From Microbacterium forte (GTDB lineage: Bacteria > Actinomycetota > Actinomycetes > Actinomycetales > Microbacteriaceae): DNA of 64,000 nt. Shown here in pieces: positions 43,954 through 51,975 of this stretch; positions within the stretch are counted from its first letter, which is position 1, and every line of letters starts with the position of its first letter. Position numbers and translations under genes: made by a program. The stretch spans positions 2,294,001-2,358,000 of the forward strand of contig NZ_CP116871.1 in the NCBI RefSeq assembly GCF_031885415.1, in the 5' to 3' direction. The notes under the pieces were generated by a model. The model had not been told where the DNA came from and did not search any database. It was given only the letters and a program-made list of their open reading frames with translations.

Positions 43954-45099
43954 GTGACGAACATCAGAACACGAGTGCGCGCGCGCCGCCCTGGCATCGT
44001 GCGCTCGCTGCGCGAGGCGGTCGACCCCGCCCGGCTGCTGCTCGTCACCAAGACCGCACTGGCGGTCGGACTCGCGTGGCTGATCGCCCCTCACACGCCC
44101 GGAGTCACCGACGAGTACCCGTACTACGCGCCGCTCGGCGCGCTGGTCAGCATGTATCCGACGCTGATGGGATCGGTGCGATCGGGCCTGCAGACCCTGC
44201 TCGGACTCGCCACCGGCATCGGACTCGCCGCGATCGTCGTGTTGACCGTAGGGCCGACGTGGTGGTCGATCCCGGCCGTCGTCGGCGTCGGCGTGCTGGT
44301 CTCGGGCACCGGCTGGTTCGGCGTCGGCCGAGAGTACGTGCCGATGGCCGCGCTGTTCGTGCTGATCGTCGGCGGCCAGAACGCCGACGAGTACTCGCTC
44401 GGCTACCTCGTGCAGATGGGGGTCGGAGTGGTCGTCGGTCTCATCGTGAACCTGGTGATCGCCCCCGCGCCGCTCACTCTCGCCGCCGCGGCCAAGGTCG
44501 ACGCCTTCCGCACGCAGCTGAGCGAGCACCTGCACGACATCGGATCGGCCGTCTCGGAATCCTGGCCCCCGGAGCACGAGAAGTGGGCCGACGATGCGTC
44601 ATCGCTCGCCGACACGACGTCAGAGCTTCGCACCGCGCTGTCTGACGCCGACGACAGCCGGCGAGGCAACCCACGTGCGTTCGGGCGCCGCGGAGAGACG
44701 CAGCACATCCACGCCGAACTCGCGCGACTCGATCGCATCGCCCACCTGATCCGCGACATCTCCGACGAGGTCGCCGACACCATCTGGGATCGCCCTGGCG
44801 CGCTCGAACTGGATGCGGCGCTGCCCGAACCGCTCTCGGCCGCGTGCCACGCCGTCGCCGAGGTCATCGTGCAGCAGGATCCGCTCACGCCCGCAGATCA
44901 CCGCGCTCGCGGGGAGGCGGCCCGTGCGATCAGGCTGCTGCTCGCGACCGTCGACGACCGCACGATCGATGTGCGGCGCTCGATGGGCCCCGGCGTGCTC
45001 GCGGCCATGCAGCTGCGCCGCATCCTCATCCTCAGCGGCCATCGGGAGCCGGAAGAGACAGCGGAGGACGAGGCCGCGACGGAGCCGGAGGGCGCGTAG
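43954..45099 (+). CDS. FUSC/aromatic acid exporter-like membrane protein
   Basis: 381-residue protein. An N-terminal half of about six membrane helices carries ALAVGLAWLIAPHTPG, YPYYAPLGALVSMYPT and TLLGLATGIGLAA, typical of ArAE/FUSC exporters. The C-terminal half is soluble and helical with HEKWADDASSLADTTSEL and HAELARLDRIAHLIRDI. GTG 43954 follows GAGAGGA, and TAGCGT at 43916-43921 is a possible -10. An inverted repeat GTCATCC...GGATGAC (43920-43942) lies in the leader. The substrate is unknown; it differs from the FUSC protein at 28641 in having only one membrane half. Confidence 0.88.
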   Translation: MTNIRTRVRARRPGIVRSLREAVDPARLLLVTKTALAVGLAWLIAPHTPGVTDEYPYYAPLGALVSMYPTLMGSVRSGLQTLLGLATGIGLAAIVVLTVGPTWWSIPAVVGVGVLVSGTGWFGVGREYVPMAALFVLIVGGQNADEYSLGYLVQMGVGVVVGLIVNLVIAPAPLTLAAAAKVDAFRTQLSEHLHDIGSAVSESWPPEHEKWADDASSLADTTSELRTALSDADDSRRGNPRAFGRRGETQHIHAELARLDRIAHLIRDISDEVADTIWDRPGALELDAALPEPLSAACHAVAEVIVQQDPLTPADHRARGEAARAIRLLLATVDDRTIDVRRSMGPGVLAAMQLRRILILSGHREPEETAEDEAATEPEGA

Positions 45100-45102
45100 C
45101 GG

Positions 45103-45684
45103 TCAGATCGTGTCGTCGGCGGCGACGAGATCGATCTGCCAGAAGCGGCCTTCAGGATCGTCATCGTCATGCGCGGCTTCAGCCTCGGCCACCGCCTTGT
45201 CGAAGATCTCCATGACCGCCGTGAACTCGGCCTCGGTGAGCCGGGTGGTCCGCTGCTGGAACACGGCGTGGATGCCCGAGGCTCGACCTCCGTAGTACTC
45301 GGGCGACCACGCGATCACACGCTGGAGAAGGTCCTGGTGCTCGGTGGCCACGGCTCGCACGACGGCGTCGCCGAGCTCCTCGTCGGCCACCGGGTGGTCG
45401 GGGTCGCCCACGCTCATCGCACCCTTCACCGGCGCCCAGACGCGGTCTCGACGATCTCGCGCGTGCTCCGGAGCCTCGACGATGAGGCCCGCATCAGCGA
45501 GGGTGCGCAGGTGGAAGCTGACGCTGTTCGCGGCGACCTCGAGCTCGGCGGCGATGTCGGCCGCGCGCATGTGGTGGCGTCGGGCGAGCAGGCGAAGGAT
45601 CTTTCGCCGCAGTGGATGCGTGTAGGCCTTGAGCATGGCCGTCGTCATCCATACGGGATCTTCACCGTGAATGCCGTCGCCCAT
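45103..45684 (-). CDS. ArsR-type HTH_20 regulator, divergent from the MFS exporter
   Basis: 193-residue regulator. The winged helix (about 15-80) has LKAYTHPLRRKILRLLARR, RAADIAAELEVAANSVSFHLRTL and a charged wing, by position; the C-terminal half is helical with an acidic end. The HTH_20 type is known for pairs with MFS exporters. TAGGAT (45696-45691) is six bases before ATG 45684, a leaderless start. Three TTGCGCAA-type elements in the intergenic region are its likely binding sites. Confidence 0.92.
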   Translation of the reverse strand: MGDGIHGEDPVWMTTAMLKAYTHPLRRKILRLLARRHHMRAADIAAELEVAANSVSFHLRTLADAGLIVEAPEHARDRRDRVWAPVKGAMSVGDPDHPVADEELGDAVVRAVATEHQDLLQRVIAWSPEYYGGRASGIHAVFQQRTTRLTEAEFTAVMEIFDKAVAEAEAAHDDDDPEGRFWQIDLVAADDTI

Positions 45685-45690
45685 GCTCAG

Positions 45691-45752
45691 ATCCTACTCG
45701 CACGAGTCATTGCGCAAGAGTAGTTGCGCAAGTCTTCTTGCGGAACTACTCT
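45691..45752. promoter_or_regulatory. divergent leaderless promoters with three TTGCGCAA elements
   Basis: TTGCGCAA at 45710-45717 and 45724-45731, and TTGCGGAA at 45738-45745, repeat with an exact 14-base period. They lie between TAGGAT of the regulator and TACTCT (45747-45752) of the exporter gene, seven bases before its ATG. Confidence 0.62.
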
Positions 45753-45759
45753 CTAGAGC

Positions 45760-47166
45760 ATGACGACGACCGTGACCGCACCACACCGGCTCTGGCGGAA
45801 CGCCCGGTATCTGACCTGGCTCGTGAGCGACACGAGCAAGGGTCTCGCGGCGACGCTGTTCGCCTTCGCGATCCCCCTGCTCGCCCTGGTGGTCACCGAT
45901 GACCCCGCTCAAGCGGGAATCATCGGCGGTGCGGGCATGGTCGCGCGCCTGATCCTCACGCTCGCCGGCGGCATCCTGGCCGATCGGCACCGGCGCATCG
46001 TCCTCATGCTCATCGGCTCGCTGATCGGCATCCTGCTGGCGGGGGGTTTCACACTGCTGGCTCTCGCCGATGCTCTCACCTTCGGCACCCTGCTCGCGGC
46101 GAACGTGCTGCTGGCCGCGCGCAGCGGTCTCTTCGACGTCGCCGGTGAGAGCGCGATCAAGGAGATCGTGCCCGACGACGCGATGGGCAGGGCTCAGGCG
46201 GCGAACCAGGGGCGGGATGCCGCGCTGCAGCTGGCCGGCGGCCCTCTGGGCGGACTGCTTCTCGGCGTGGGCGGCTGGCTGGTCGGCGCCGTCATGACTC
46301 TCTGCCACGCCGTCGCCGCGGTGACGGCATGGATGCTGCAGCGAGCGGCGCGCCGCGCCGGAATCACCGACACGGGGGCGGAGGCCGATGCAGATGCCGA
46401 GCGGCCGTCCCGAGAGCATCCGAACAGCGACGGGCGTATCGCCGCGGGGCTCGCCGCGGATCCGGCAGACGGTCTGGGCCTCCCCCCAGACACCGCATCG
46501 GATGCCGGTGCGCGAGGCAAGACCAGCGCATGGGCAGAGCTCCGCGAGGGCTTCGCCTGGTTGTTCTCCCGACCAGACCTGGGCGGCGTGCTCCTCATCA
46601 TCACGATCATCAACCTCGGCTTCAACGCCGCGATCACGACTGTCATGTACGCACTCCAGCAGGCCGGCTACTCCGAGCTCCTGATCGGCTCGCTGGGCGC
46701 TGGCGTGGGTGCGGTCATGCTCGTCGGGGCGATCGTCGCCCCGATGCTCGTCCCGCGCATCCGCACGGGAGTCCTCGCCATCGCGGGTCTCTCCGGGGGC
46801 GCGATCGGCTCGATCCTGCTCTCGACGGTCACCGAACCGTGGGCGATCGTCGTCGTGCTCGGCGCCTCGGTGCTGCTGCTTCCCGCCCTCAACGCGGGGA
46901 TGATGGGCTACTTCATGGTCGCGACGCCGACACAGCTGCTCGGACGGGCGAACAGTGCCGCGGGCGTTCTCGGCATGGGCGCGCTGCCGCTCGCGCCGCT
47001 GATCGCGGGCTTCGGCCTCACCTGGATCGGCCGCGAATGGACGATCCTCGTGTGCGCGGCGCTCTGCATCGTCGCCGTCGCCCTCGCGCTCGGCAACCGC
47101 GCGCTGCGCGCCCTGCCGGTCGAGGCGCGCTGGGCCGAGCACGCGAAGCAGTACGAGAACGCCTGA
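45760..47166 (+). CDS. MFS exporter (MFS_3/enterobactin exporter-like)
   Basis: 468-residue transporter with 12 hydrophobic segments. The first half has GLAATLFAFAIPLLALVVT and the motif A-like loop GGILADRHRRIVL; a charged central loop of about 75 residues, rich in Ala/Asp/Glu, connects the halves. AANQGRDAALQLAGGPLGG is the family mark of drug or siderophore exporters. ATG 45760 is seven bases after TACTCT and has no ribosome site, so it is probably leaderless. It is controlled by the divergent ArsR-type protein. Confidence 0.93.
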   Translation: MTTTVTAPHRLWRNARYLTWLVSDTSKGLAATLFAFAIPLLALVVTDDPAQAGIIGGAGMVARLILTLAGGILADRHRRIVLMLIGSLIGILLAGGFTLLALADALTFGTLLAANVLLAARSGLFDVAGESAIKEIVPDDAMGRAQAANQGRDAALQLAGGPLGGLLLGVGGWLVGAVMTLCHAVAAVTAWMLQRAARRAGITDTGAEADADAERPSREHPNSDGRIAAGLAADPADGLGLPPDTASDAGARGKTSAWAELREGFAWLFSRPDLGGVLLIITIINLGFNAAITTVMYALQQAGYSELLIGSLGAGVGAVMLVGAIVAPMLVPRIRTGVLAIAGLSGGAIGSILLSTVTEPWAIVVVLGASVLLLPALNAGMMGYFMVATPTQLLGRANSAAGVLGMGALPLAPLIAGFGLTWIGREWTILVCAALCIVAVALALGNRALRALPVEARWAEHAKQYENA

Positions 47167-47216
47167 GTTGCTCCGGACGCCGGGCCAGCCGCGTGGGCGG
47201 CGGCCGTCGCGGTGTG

Positions 47217-47867
47217 TCACTTCGATCGAGTACTCGCGGCGAGTCTCGCGACACGGTAAGAGAGGAACAGCGACAGACTCCCGAGCAGAACCTGGGCGAG
47301 AATCACCGCGGCATCGATGCTGAAGAAGGTGAGGACGTCTTGGCTGAAGGTGAGCACGTACCAGAATCGGGCGATCAGCGCCGCCACGATGATCGCGGGA
47401 GCAAAGCGCCACAGGCCGGGCAGAGTTCCTCTCCATGCGATGACGATGACGGAGACGATCAGGAACGCGGGGCCCAGGACCGCCGCCACGATCAAGCCGT
47501 ACGCAGGTGGCTCGGTGAGTTGGATCCCGAGAAGATCGAACCAACCGGCGTATGCCTGGCAGACGCCGAAGCCGATCAGGGCGATCCTGCCCACGATGCT
47601 CTCGCCCACCACGCTGCCGCCGCCTCGTACCCCCACCGCGAACACGATCAGAGCCGCAAGAAGAAGAGTCGGTATGAGCGCACCGGGAAGATAGGCGACT
47701 CGATACTGCCAGGTCATGGTGGGGCGAAGCACCGAATACGCTGCCTGACTCAGTGCCGCAACGAGCAGCGCCCCTGCTCCCCACAGCAGCGTCCGATTGG
47801 GCAACGCGCCGAGGCGCGCTCCAGGTTCCGGTTGTCCCGCCTCGTTCGCACTCGTCGCACTTCGCAT
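47217..47867 (-). CDS. membrane protein of unknown function, six helices
   Basis: 216-residue integral membrane protein with about six hydrophobic segments, the first at about 28-46. It has no recognisable family; YRVAYLPGALIPTLLLAALIVF and QAYAGWFDLLGIQLTEPPAYG are the more characteristic parts, given by sequence fragments. Met at 47867 with GGGGGG upstream is chosen over a frame open to 48293. TAAAGT about 45 bases upstream may be its -10. Base use is slightly less GC-rich than its neighbours, which might mean later arrival. Confidence 0.75.
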   Translation of the reverse strand: MRSATSANEAGQPEPGARLGALPNRTLLWGAGALLVAALSQAAYSVLRPTMTWQYRVAYLPGALIPTLLLAALIVFAVGVRGGGSVVGESIVGRIALIGFGVCQAYAGWFDLLGIQLTEPPAYGLIVAAVLGPAFLIVSVIVIAWRGTLPGLWRFAPAIIVAALIARFWYVLTFSQDVLTFFSIDAAVILAQVLLGSLSLFLSYRVARLAASTRSK

Positions 47868-48050
47868 CAGGCCCCCCAGGCTCCATCGCGGGGCCGACGC
47901 CCACGGCGTCCTCACTTTACGTTCACAGACCCTGTTGCGCCAGGCCGGAGGTTCCTCCGCACTCCTCGAAACGGCGGTGGGCTGCTCCAGCTCCCGCGGA
48001 GTCACGCGCGGTGAATGACCGGGACGGTGGCCGATGTCGGTGTCCGCGCG

Positions 48051-48087
48051 TAGGATCGGCGGCACGCACCCACGACTTGAGGAGACG
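48051..48087 (+). promoter_or_regulatory. -10 box TAGGAT and ribosome site GAGGAG
   Basis: TAGGAT at 48051-48056 and GAGGAG at 48079-48084. The ribosome site is six bases from ATG 48091 but only three from ATG 48088, deciding for the former. Confidence 0.45.
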
Positions 48088-48090
48088 ATG

Positions 48091-48549
48091 ATGTCAGCTC
48101 TGGAGATCACCGAGAAGCCCCTCCCGTTCGTCCGACTCGCGTCGCTGACCGAGACGGTGGCGTCGCAACCCGAGGTCGCGGCCGTCGTGGGCCCTCTGTT
48201 CGACCAGGTCGCCGACGCCCTGAGTGATGCGGGGGCGACGCCGGGGCTCCCGATCGCCGAGTACGACATGAACAAGCACGGCGTGCGCATCACGGTCGGT
48301 TTCGTCTACGACGGCCCCGCCGTCGACGGGCTCGTCATCATCGAGCTGCCGGCCGTCGAGTCCGCGTTCACCACCACGCACCTCGGCACCATGGCGACCA
48401 TCGACGACAGCTGGCATGCGCTGAACGAGGCGATCAGCAACGGCGGCGTCACCGCCGTCGGTGCGTGCCGAGAGGTCTATCTGCGGTCGAAATCCGAAGA
48501 TCAGGCCGACTGGATCACCGAGCTCCAGCAGCCGGTCACCCGCTCCTGA
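48091..48549 (+). CDS. GyrI-like small-molecule-binding protein
   Basis: 152-residue stand-alone effector-binding domain of the GyrI/AraC_E_bind (SHS2 duplication) type. Two beta-alpha-beta units can be seen, with LPFVRLASLTETV at the start and VDGLVIIELPAVESAFTTTHLG in the middle, where the last part forms the ligand cavity wall. No DNA-binding domain is attached. Such proteins bind or hydrolyse small cyclic or hydrophobic compounds. It stands alone and is convergent with the SCO4848-type gene. Confidence 0.82.
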   Translation: MSALEITEKPLPFVRLASLTETVASQPEVAAVVGPLFDQVADALSDAGATPGLPIAEYDMNKHGVRITVGFVYDGPAVDGLVIIELPAVESAFTTTHLGTMATIDDSWHALNEAISNGGVTAVGACREVYLRSKSEDQADWITELQQPVTRS

Positions 48550-48579
48550 CCGCCTTCGGGCTGACCAGGGCGCTGACCC

Positions 48580-48798
48580 TCAGAGCGCTCCGGCGAGCCC
48601 CGCGATGCCGACGATCACCGAGATCAGTGCGAGCACCAGGGCGATCGCGATCAGCACGGCATGCACCTTCAAGAACGTCGTCGCCTTGCCGTCGGCATCC
48701 CGAGCCCGGGGGTCCGTCGCGACGCGCTTGTAGAAACGGGGCCACACCAGCACGTTGAAGGCGGCGTTGAGGAACAGGACGACAGCGAGAGCGATCAC
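48580..48798 (-). CDS. SCO4848-family small membrane protein
   Basis: 72-residue protein with two hydrophobic helices (about 1-15 and 45-70) and a conserved loop FNVLVWPRFYKRVATDPRA followed by ADGKATTFLKVH. This is the SCO4848 family, widespread in actinobacteria and without known function. GTG 48798 is exactly six bases after TAGCGT (48810-48805), a leaderless layout; GGGGAG also lies directly before it but is too close to act as a ribosome site. Confidence 0.87.
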   Translation of the reverse strand: MIALAVVLFLNAAFNVLVWPRFYKRVATDPRARDADGKATTFLKVHAVLIAIALVLALISVIVGIAGLAGAL

Positions 48799-48889
48799 CT
48801 CCCCACGCTAACGCCTCGGAAAAAATACCGAGTCCATGTATCAGCAGGCTCTTGCCGTGCTCCTGACTGGTGTGATCACAATGGGACTC

Positions 48890-49516
48890 ATGATCGACGG
48901 GGCACCCGACGGCGCCGGCCTCGATCCTGCACCGGACGACGGTGCGGCTCGCTGGAGGCGAGCCGCCGAGTTCTTCGACGCTTGGCGAGACGGCGACAGC
49001 CGCGCGATGGACGACCTCGTGCGGCTGATGACTCCTGTGCTCTGGCATGTCGTGCGGGCCTACGGACTCGAGCGCACCCTCGCCGAAGACGTCATCCAGA
49101 CGACGTGGCTGCAACTGGTTCGGGGGCACCGCGCCATCAGCGATCCGAAGGCGGTCTCAGCCTGGCTCACCACCACCGCACGCCGCGAGGCCTGGCGGGC
49201 CGGCAAAGCGCACAACAGGGTCGACACCACGGAGTCGGATGCTCTCGACGCGCTGCTTCCTGAGCAGCAGTCGGCCGAGCATCACGCCACCGTCGGAGAG
49301 GAGAATCGCCGGCTGTGGGCTGCGGTGCATCGCCTCGCCGACCGGTGCCAGCGCCTGCTGAGGGTGATCGCCTTCGAGGACCGACCCGACTACGCCCGCC
49401 TCGCCGCCGACCTCGCGATGCCGGTCGGCAGCATCGGCCCCACCCGCCAGCGTTGCCTCGCGAAGCTGCGCGACCTGCTCGACGCACCGACACCACGAAC
49501 GGAGGGCGGCCCATGA
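48890..49516 (+). CDS. ECF-like sigma-70 family factor
   Basis: 208-residue sigma factor. Region 2 (about 25-95) has FFDAWRDGDSRAMDDLVRLM and TLAEDVIQTTWLQLVRGHRAI, and region 4 (about 145-195) reads RVIAFEDRPDYARLAADLAMPVGSIGPTRQRCLAKLR, by position. Regions 1 and 3 are absent, as in ECF factors. ATG 48890 is chosen; CACAAT seven bases upstream could be a leaderless -10. ATG 48881 and 48836 are alternatives. The stop overlaps the next gene (ATGA), and a protease and a TPR-CHAT gene follow. It probably directs transcription of this cluster; no anti-sigma gene of the zinc type is visible. Confidence 0.88.
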   Translation: MIDGAPDGAGLDPAPDDGAARWRRAAEFFDAWRDGDSRAMDDLVRLMTPVLWHVVRAYGLERTLAEDVIQTTWLQLVRGHRAISDPKAVSAWLTTTARREAWRAGKAHNRVDTTESDALDALLPEQQSAEHHATVGEENRRLWAAVHRLADRCQRLLRVIAFEDRPDYARLAADLAMPVGSIGPTRQRCLAKLRDLLDAPTPRTEGGP

Positions 49517-49995
49517 GCGAGAACGATGGCGCCAACGGCGGCGGCAACCATGAAGATGCCGAGCTGTTCGCGCAGCTGCGTTCACTCTGGCGCGACGTCG
49601 ACCCGATGCCCGCCGCCCTGATCGATCGCATGATCGCGGCCGTCGCGGCCGAGGGCCTGTCGGAGGAGTACGCGCTGCTCACCCTCGTCGACGAGCCGCT
49701 CGGTGCCGTGCGCGGCGACGCCGACGCATTGACCCTGCAGTTCAGCGACGGCACCACCAGCATCCTGCTCCACGTCACCCGCACCGCGACCGGCGCGCAC
49801 CGCGTCGACGGCTGGGTCGACTCGACATCGGGTGGGATCGAACTCGCGCAGGGCGAGCGCATCCGCACGACGACGGCCAACGACACAGGTCGCTTCGTGT
49901 TCGACGATGTCCCGGACGGACTGACTCTCGTGCGTCTCAGCACCACGGTCGGCGATCAGGAACGAATCGTGTCGACCCCGCAGTTCGAGTTGTGA
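49513..49995 (+). CDS. uncharacterised protein coupled to the sigma factor
   Basis: 160-residue soluble protein of no recognised family. An N-terminal helical part (ELFAQLRSLWRDVDPMPAALIDRMIAAVAAEG, by position 18-49) resembles the short helical segments by which anti-sigma proteins hold sigma factors. The rest is predicted beta-sandwich (SDGTTSILLHVTRTA, TTTANDTGRFVFDDVPDGLTLVRLS), similar to carboxypeptidase regulatory-like folds. Translation is coupled to the sigma gene by ATGA. An anti-sigma or adaptor role, possibly released by proteolysis, is inference from position. Confidence 0.78.
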   Translation: MSENDGANGGGNHEDAELFAQLRSLWRDVDPMPAALIDRMIAAVAAEGLSEEYALLTLVDEPLGAVRGDADALTLQFSDGTTSILLHVTRTATGAHRVDGWVDSTSGGIELAQGERIRTTTANDTGRFVFDDVPDGLTLVRLSTTVGDQERIVSTPQFEL

Positions 49996-49999
49996 TCCA

Positions 50000-50170
50000 C
50001 CGCGGGGCGACCCGCGCACGATGCGGGGCGACCCGCGCAGACCACCGCTGGGCGACTCCCGCACCTCGCAGGATCCTCCTCACGGGACGCGGGGCATCCC
50101 GCACACACTGCGGGTGATCCCGCACAGGACGCGGGTCCGCCCGCACAGGACGCGGGCCCACCCGCGAGGA
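50000..50170 (+). repeat. array of short GCGGG...CCCGC palindromic units upstream of the subtilase gene
   Basis: About seven units of 20-22 bases follow one another, for example CGGGGCGACCCGCGCA, GCGGGGCATCCCGCACA, GCGGGTGATCCCGCACAGGAC, GCGGGTCCGCCCGCACAGGAC and GCGGGCCCACCCGC. Each unit is itself a small palindrome; the last ones share the linker ACAGGAC. The array fills nearly the whole space between the 160-residue protein gene and the protease ribosome site. Confidence 0.75.
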
Positions 50171-50181
50171 GAGGACCGACG

Positions 50182-51756
50182 ATGGAGCAGCCCAAGGGGT
50201 GGAGTTGGCAGGACAGAGCTGAGGGATCGATCAGACGCGGCACGGCACTCGATCCGTCGGTCGAGCCCGTCGACGGCGTCAGGGCGTTTCCCACGGCCTA
50301 CCTGCAGGAGCGTCTGCTGATCACGCAGGATCAGGAGAACGGCCAGGAGGAATACGACCAGGAGATCCACGAGCTGCGCGAAGCGGCCGGGTCGTTCGGC
50401 TGGAACCTCGAGATCGAATCGCCGGATGCTGTCCGCGCCGCCGGTCCGCTGGTTCCCGGGGTGCCCGGCTTCGTCCGCGCCCGCCTCACCACCCCCGATG
50501 AGCCGACCCGCGGCGAGTCTCCGGTGCCGCCCGACGCCTGGCGCGTCCTGCAGCGCGCCCGCCGCAGCTCCGGCACGCCGATGCCGAGGACCAGCCTCGA
50601 GCACGTGCTGTCGATCGACCCTGTCGGCCTCAATCCGTTCAGCCGCACGAATCCCTTCAGCCGCACCAACCCGTTCAGCCGCACCAACCCGGTGCGCGGC
50701 GCGGGCGGAGGCGCCGGCGGCAGCGACGACTACCTCGAGCCGGGGCGCGGCGCGCGCCAACCGGTGACCTGGCTCGGGCCGGCACCGCGACGCACCGCCA
50801 CCCCGAAGCGCGGCCGCCGCCCCGTGGTGGCGGTGCTCGACACCGGATGCGGAGTGCACGACTGGCTGCCGGACGACATCGTCACCCGGCACATCGAGAT
50901 CGACGGCGTGCCGATCGGCCTCACCGACGACGCCGACCCCGAGCGCTATCCCGACCTCTACGGGCAGCTCGACGGCGAGATCGACGCGGTCGCCGGGCAC
51001 GGCACGTTCATCGCGGGAATCATCCGCCAGACGGCACCGGATGCCGACATCCTCTCGATCCGCATGGCCGGCGCGCTCGGCGTGATCGACGAGAGCACCT
51101 TCCTGACCACGGTCGCCCAGGTCGTCGAACTGCTGCGGCGACACCGCGAGGACCCCTCGACGGGGCATCCGATCGACGTCCTCAACCTGTCTCTCGGGTA
51201 TTACCACGAGACGCCGACGGATGGCCTCTTCAGCAGGACGCTGCACGCCCTGTTGACGAAGGCGCGGGAGCTCGGGTGCGTGGTGGTCTGCTCGGCGGGC
51301 AACGACGCCATCGACCGGCCGTCGTTCCCGGCATCCCTCTGGCCGTGGCCCGGAGCCGACAACGGCATCCGTCGCGATGATGACGCGCCCCACGTGTCGG
51401 TCGGAGCCCTCAACCCGTCGGGCAGGTCGGTCGCGCTGTTCTCGAACGTCGGCCCGTGGGTGCAGGTGTACGCGCCCGGGGCCGCTGTGGTCAGCACGTC
51501 ACCCGCCTTCGTCGGTGGCGAGCAGGCGACCACCAGGGCAGATGTCGACGGCCTGCGCCGAGAGACGATCGACCCCGACGACTACCGCGGGGGCTTCTCG
51601 ATCTGGAGCGGCACGTCGTTCGCGGCGCCGTACGTCGCAGGGCGCATCGCCGCTCAGCTGGGTTCGGTGCCCGCACAGGGCGTCACTGCGGATGCCGCGG
51701 CCAAGGCCGTAGCCGCGGTGCTGAAGACGCTGCCGTCGCCGGTGACGGACGGGTAG
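50182..51756 (+). CDS. cytoplasmic-type S8 (subtilisin family) serine protease
   Basis: 524-residue protease. The triad is Asp220 (VVAVLDTGCG), His273 (GHGTFIAG) and Ser479 (GTSFAAPYVAG), with oxyanion Asn374 in CSAGND. No signal peptide or membrane helix is present, so it should stay in the cytoplasm. The 200-residue N-terminal part is not a classical subtilisin prodomain and ends in a linker with NPFSRT repeated three times plus NP (151-170). ATG 50182 follows GAGGAGAGG. It lies between the sigma/160-residue pair and the TPR-CHAT gene. A role in regulated cleavage of a partner is likely; targets are unknown. Confidence 0.93.
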   Translation: MEQPKGWSWQDRAEGSIRRGTALDPSVEPVDGVRAFPTAYLQERLLITQDQENGQEEYDQEIHELREAAGSFGWNLEIESPDAVRAAGPLVPGVPGFVRARLTTPDEPTRGESPVPPDAWRVLQRARRSSGTPMPRTSLEHVLSIDPVGLNPFSRTNPFSRTNPFSRTNPVRGAGGGAGGSDDYLEPGRGARQPVTWLGPAPRRTATPKRGRRPVVAVLDTGCGVHDWLPDDIVTRHIEIDGVPIGLTDDADPERYPDLYGQLDGEIDAVAGHGTFIAGIIRQTAPDADILSIRMAGALGVIDESTFLTTVAQVVELLRRHREDPSTGHPIDVLNLSLGYYHETPTDGLFSRTLHALLTKARELGCVVVCSAGNDAIDRPSFPASLWPWPGADNGIRRDDDAPHVSVGALNPSGRSVALFSNVGPWVQVYAPGAAVVSTSPAFVGGEQATTRADVDGLRRETIDPDDYRGGFSIWSGTSFAAPYVAGRIAAQLGSVPAQGVTADAAAKAVAAVLKTLPSPVTDG

Positions 51757-51825
51757 CCGGGCCGTTCGGCTGAGGATCCCCCGGATGGCTGCCCGCACAG
51801 GGCCGGTTCGGCGGCCATCCGGGCA

Positions 51826-51916
51826 TCGGCCAGCCATCCGGCCGGGCCAGCCATTCGGACTCGGCCAGCCACCCGGCCCAGGTCGGCCACCCGCCCAGGC
51901 CAGCCATCCGGACTCA
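51826..51916 (+). repeat. tandem repeat of a 17-18-base unit between the protease and CHAT genes
   Basis: Unit GGCCAGCCATCCGGACTC and variants start at about 51828, 51845, 51863, 51881 and 51898. It differs in sequence from the array on the other side of the protease gene. More distant variants extend back to about 51781. Confidence 0.7.
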
Positions 51917-51975
51917 GAAAGCCGGATGCGGCCGTAAGCCTTCCCTGAGACGCGACATACCGCCATTCTGGTGAA

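Noticed and set aside
45694..47904. Open frame of more than 700 codons antisense to the MFS gene
   Set aside because: Covers the MFS gene and two promoters, has no recognisable domain; the MFS gene has helices, family motifs and a promoter.
50000..50170. CRISPR array
   Set aside because: The units abut each other with no unique spacers, each is a short palindrome, and no cas gene is nearby.
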